Below are positions 5,367 through 7,334 of a DNA stretch of 7,334 nt, in pieces. How positions within the stretch are numbered: the stretch's first letter is position 1; the number at the start of each line of letters is the position of its first letter. The stretch is from an uncultured beta proteobacterium (lineage in GTDB: Bacteria; Pseudomonadota; Gammaproteobacteria; Burkholderiales; Burkholderiaceae): positions 1-7,334 of the forward strand of contig CAIVXR010000067.1 in NCBI GenBank assembly GCA_903909925.1, in the 5' to 3' direction. The position numbers and the translations under genes were made by a program. Under the pieces are notes generated by a model, which was given only the letters and a program-made list of their open reading frames with translations, did no database searches and was not told the origin of the DNA.

Positions 5367-7282
5367 GTAGTTTCTTGGGTGCGACCCAAACCCTTTTTAA
5401 GGTGGACTAGCAATAAAGAAAGTGCTGCTGGAGTTACTCCGGAAATTCTGCCAGCTTGACCTAAGGTTGCAGGCTTATGCTGGTTCAGCTTTTGTTGAAC
5501 CTCTTTGGATAGTCCCAATACGCTTGAGTAATCTAGTATTTCTGGAAGGGGGAAGCTTTCGTTATGCTCTTGACGGGCAATTTCAAGCGCTTGCCGATCA
5601 ATATAGCCCTGATATTTGACTGAAATCTCAACTTGGTCACTAATTTGTGCGGCAAGTCCAATATCATCATCGAGCACCCCAGGGGACCATAAACCGGCGC
5701 CTAAGCTTGTAATTGCCTCATAAGTAACTCCTGGGCGCCTTAAAAGCTCCGTCAAATTGCACTCATGCGACAAATCTTGGCCTAAAAGCTCAGAAACTAG
5801 AGGGGCTGCATCATGTTTTGGCCCAACCCAAATATCCTGTAAACGAGATGTTTCACGTGAAACAGCCTCTTGTTTTCGGCAGAATACTTCCCAGCGATAA
5901 TCATCGACCAAGCCCAAATCGCGCCCAATAGGAGTTAAGCGCATATCGGCGTTATCTTCCCGCAGGCTGAGGCGATATTCAGCGCGACTAGTGAACATGC
6001 GGTAGGGCTCTTGAACCCCACGGGTAATCAAATCGTCCACCAAAACACCAATGTAGGATTCGCTACGCTTGGGCAACCAAGGCTCTTTACCCTGAGTAGC
6101 CAGGCCAGCATTGATGCCAGCCAGCATTCCCTGGGCTGCAGCCTCTTCATAGCCAGTGGTGCCATTAATCTGACCGGCAAAGTACAAGCCAGCAATAGCT
6201 CTGGTTTCTAGGCTATGCCGAAGCTGACGCGGATCAAAAAAATCATACTCAATCGCATAACCAGGACGAACAATGACCGCAGATTCTAGGCCACGAATGC
6301 TTCTGACCAAATCCCATTGAATATCAAAGGGCAGGCTAGTAGAGATTCCGTTGGGATAAAACTCATTCGTAGTTAAACCCTCGGGCTCTAAAAAGATCTG
6401 ATGGCTATTTTTGGAAGCAAAGCGATGAATTTTGTCCTCAATAGAAGGGCAATAGCGAGGGCCAACTCCCTCAATCACCCCCGTATACATTGGGGAACGG
6501 TCTAAGCCACCTCGAATAATGTCATGTGTCTTTTCATTTGTATGAGAAATCCAGCAAGGCACCTGCTTGGGATGTTGTTCTGGACGGCCCAAATAAGAAA
6601 ATACTGGCACTGGGTCCAAATCACCTGGTTGCTCGAGCATAGCTGAGAAATCTATCGTTCGGCCATCAATACGGGGTGGGGTGCCAGTTTTGAGCCTGCC
6701 TTGTGGAAGCTTTAGCTCTTTTAAGCGGGCAGATAGAGAAACTGCAGCCGGGTCTCCTGCTCGGCCACCAGCATAATTATTTAAGCCAACATGAATTTTT
6801 CCATCCAAAAAGGTGCCCGCGGTTAACACTACCTTTTTGGCCATAAACTCAAGGCTCATTTGAGTAACAACTCCACAAACCGCATCGCCATTTACCAGGA
6901 GATCATCCACTGCGGACTGGAAAAGGCTCAAGTTAGGCTGGTTTTCTAAACAGCGACGAATGGCCGCCTTGTATAAAACTCGATCGCCTTGAGCACGGGT
7001 GGCTCGCACTGCGGGGCCCTTGCTAGAGTTCAGGATTCGAAACTGGATGCCAGCCTCATCGGTAGCAGCAGCCATAGCACCGCCCATGGCGTCAATCTCT
7101 TTTACTAGGTGCCCCTTACCAATACCCCCAATGGAAGGATTACAGCTCATTGCGCCCAAGCTCTCAATGCTGTGAGTAATTAGTAGGGTGTCGCAACCCA
7201 TGCGCGCAGCTGCTAGGGCAGCCTCTGTCCCAGCATGGCCTCCGCCCACTACGATGACATCGAAACTTTTGGAATAGCGCAT
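5363..7282 (-). CDS. mnmG: tRNA uridine-5-carboxymethylaminomethyl modification enzyme MnmG (GidA)
   Basis: FAD-dependent enzyme that, with the GTPase MnmE, installs the carboxymethylaminomethyl group on U34 of tRNAs reading codons that end in A or G. The 639 residues compare with 629 in E. coli. The N-terminal dinucleotide-binding motif is GGGHAGTE (13-20). CNPSIGGIGKGHLVKEIDAM (47-66) contains the active-site Cys47. Family signature 1 is GPRYCPSIEDKIHRF (274-288) with the second active-site Cys278. Signature 2, with AGQ at 369-371 and GTTGYEEAAAQGMLAGINA, spans 369-392. The C-terminal region has SRAEYRLSLREDNADMRLT (432-450) and the helical MnmE-binding domain. Residues VSRET (474-478) are encoded by an embedded parS site. 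TGAGG lies six bases before the ATG. It is the first gene of the string, directly behind a predicted promoter. Confidence 0.99.
   Translation of the reverse strand: MRYSKSFDVIVVGGGHAGTEAALAAARMGCDTLLITHSIESLGAMSCNPSIGGIGKGHLVKEIDAMGGAMAAATDEAGIQFRILNSSKGPAVRATRAQGDRVLYKAAIRRCLENQPNLSLFQSAVDDLLVNGDAVCGVVTQMSLEFMAKKVVLTAGTFLDGKIHVGLNNYAGGRAGDPAAVSLSARLKELKLPQGRLKTGTPPRIDGRTIDFSAMLEQPGDLDPVPVFSYLGRPEQHPKQVPCWISHTNEKTHDIIRGGLDRSPMYTGVIEGVGPRYCPSIEDKIHRFASKNSHQIFLEPEGLTTNEFYPNGISTSLPFDIQWDLVRSIRGLESAVIVRPGYAIEYDFFDPRQLRHSLETRAIAGLYFAGQINGTTGYEEAAAQGMLAGINAGLATQGKEPWLPKRSESYIGVLVDDLITRGVQEPYRMFTSRAEYRLSLREDNADMRLTPIGRDLGLVDDYRWEVFCRKQEAVSRETSRLQDIWVGPKHDAAPLVSELLGQDLSHECNLTELLRRPGVTYEAITSLGAGLWSPGVLDDDIGLAAQISDQVEISVKYQGYIDRQALEIARQEHNESFPLPEILDYSSVLGLSKEVQQKLNQHKPATLGQAGRISGVTPAALSLLLVHLKKGLGRTQETT
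5375..5389 (-). other. Small predicted hairpin just upstream of the rsmG start
   Basis: On the minus strand TTGGGT-CGC-ACCCAA forms a 6-bp stem with a three-base loop, within the 3' end of mnmG. It ends eight bases before the rsmG ATG and covers the region where a ribosome binding site would be. Ribosomes finishing mnmG would melt it, which fits the ATGA overlap and the lack of a good Shine-Dalgarno sequence for rsmG. A stem this short can occur by chance. Confidence 0.35.
5849..5864. promoter_or_regulatory. parS site (ParB loading site) inside mnmG
   Basis: TGTTTCACGTGAAACA, a perfect 16-bp palindrome identical to the canonical bacterial chromosomal parS consensus. It lies inside mnmG in the frame that encodes Val-Ser-Arg-Glu-Thr at residues 474-478. 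The cognate ParB gene is about 2 kb away. As the match is exact and a second copy lies 1473 bases to the right, this is almost certainly a functional ParB nucleation site. Confidence 0.95.
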
Positions 7283-7288
7283 GATTTG

Positions 7289-7293
7289 CCTCA
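7289..7293 (-). promoter_or_regulatory. Ribosome binding site of mnmG
   Basis: TGAGG on the minus strand, six bases upstream of the mnmG ATG. It supports the chosen start. Confidence 0.65.
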
Positions 7294-7305
7294 GATAGGG
7301 CGATG

Positions 7306-7334
7306 ATCATAGCATTTTGTTTGTTTCACGTGAA
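7306..7334 (-). promoter_or_regulatory. Predicted sigma70-type promoter of mnmG
   Basis: On the minus strand TTCACG (7329-7334, 4 of 6 matches to the -35 consensus) is followed after exactly 17 bases by TATGAT (7306-7311, 5 of 6 matches to the -10 consensus), which is preceded by TGC, an extended -10 element. A start site near 7299 would give a short leader of about 17 bases before the mnmG ATG. The -35 hexamer lies inside the parS sequence. This is a prediction by eye only. Confidence 0.55.
7322..7334. promoter_or_regulatory. parS site upstream of mnmG, truncated by window edge
   Basis: TGTTTCACGTGAA, the first 13 bases of the 16-bp parS consensus, with no mismatch; the last three bases would lie outside the window. 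It is intergenic, 40 bases upstream of the mnmG start, and overlaps the predicted -35 element. Given the intact site in mnmG and the nearby parAB genes, a full parS here is very likely. Confidence 0.85.

Noticed and set aside
1..7334. Search for a mobile element, CRISPR array, toxin-antitoxin pair, defence gene or other undescribed system
   Set aside because: Every stretch is occupied by a standard housekeeping gene with intact motifs. There are no direct repeats, transposase fragments or unusual genes to support such a claim.

Overview
The window looks like a core chromosomal segment of a betaproteobacterium of moderate GC content, close to its replication origin. The gene order mnmG-rsmG-parA-parB-atpI-atpB-atpE-atpF-atpH-atpA, the ParA/ParB type and the moderate base composition best fit the Burkholderiales, with Polynucleobacter or a close relative as my best guess. 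That assignment comes from recognition, not from a search.

All ten genes lie on the minus strand, so transcription runs from the right edge to the left. At the right, a predicted promoter overlapping a parS site precedes mnmG (tRNA U34 modification). The mnmG stop overlaps the rsmG start (16S rRNA G527 methylation) by 4 bases. parA and parB follow after 16 and 22 bases and encode the chromosome segregation ATPase and its CTP-dependent DNA clamp. A perfect 16-bp parS site lies inside the mnmG coding sequence and a second, cut by the window edge, lies just upstream of mnmG, so the segregation genes and their cis sites are found together.

After a 35-base gap the ATP synthase operon begins: atpI (assembly factor), atpB (a), atpE (c), atpF (b), atpH (delta) and the first 40 codons of atpA (alpha), which continues beyond the left edge. 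The membrane (Fo) subunits and the stator are complete; the rest of F1 is outside the window. Within this operon, the atpE leader has a U-rich stretch and a strong Shine-Dalgarno sequence, and the atpE-atpF spacer holds a 22-bp perfect palindrome that would form an RNA hairpin. Both are plausible devices for raising c-subunit output.

No intergenic gap exceeds 63 bases, and I see no intrinsic terminator, mobile element, CRISPR array, tRNA, rRNA or anomalous gene. I find no undescribed biological system here. The points worth a second look are regulatory: the parS/promoter overlap, the parS within a conserved gene, and the atpE-atpF hairpin.
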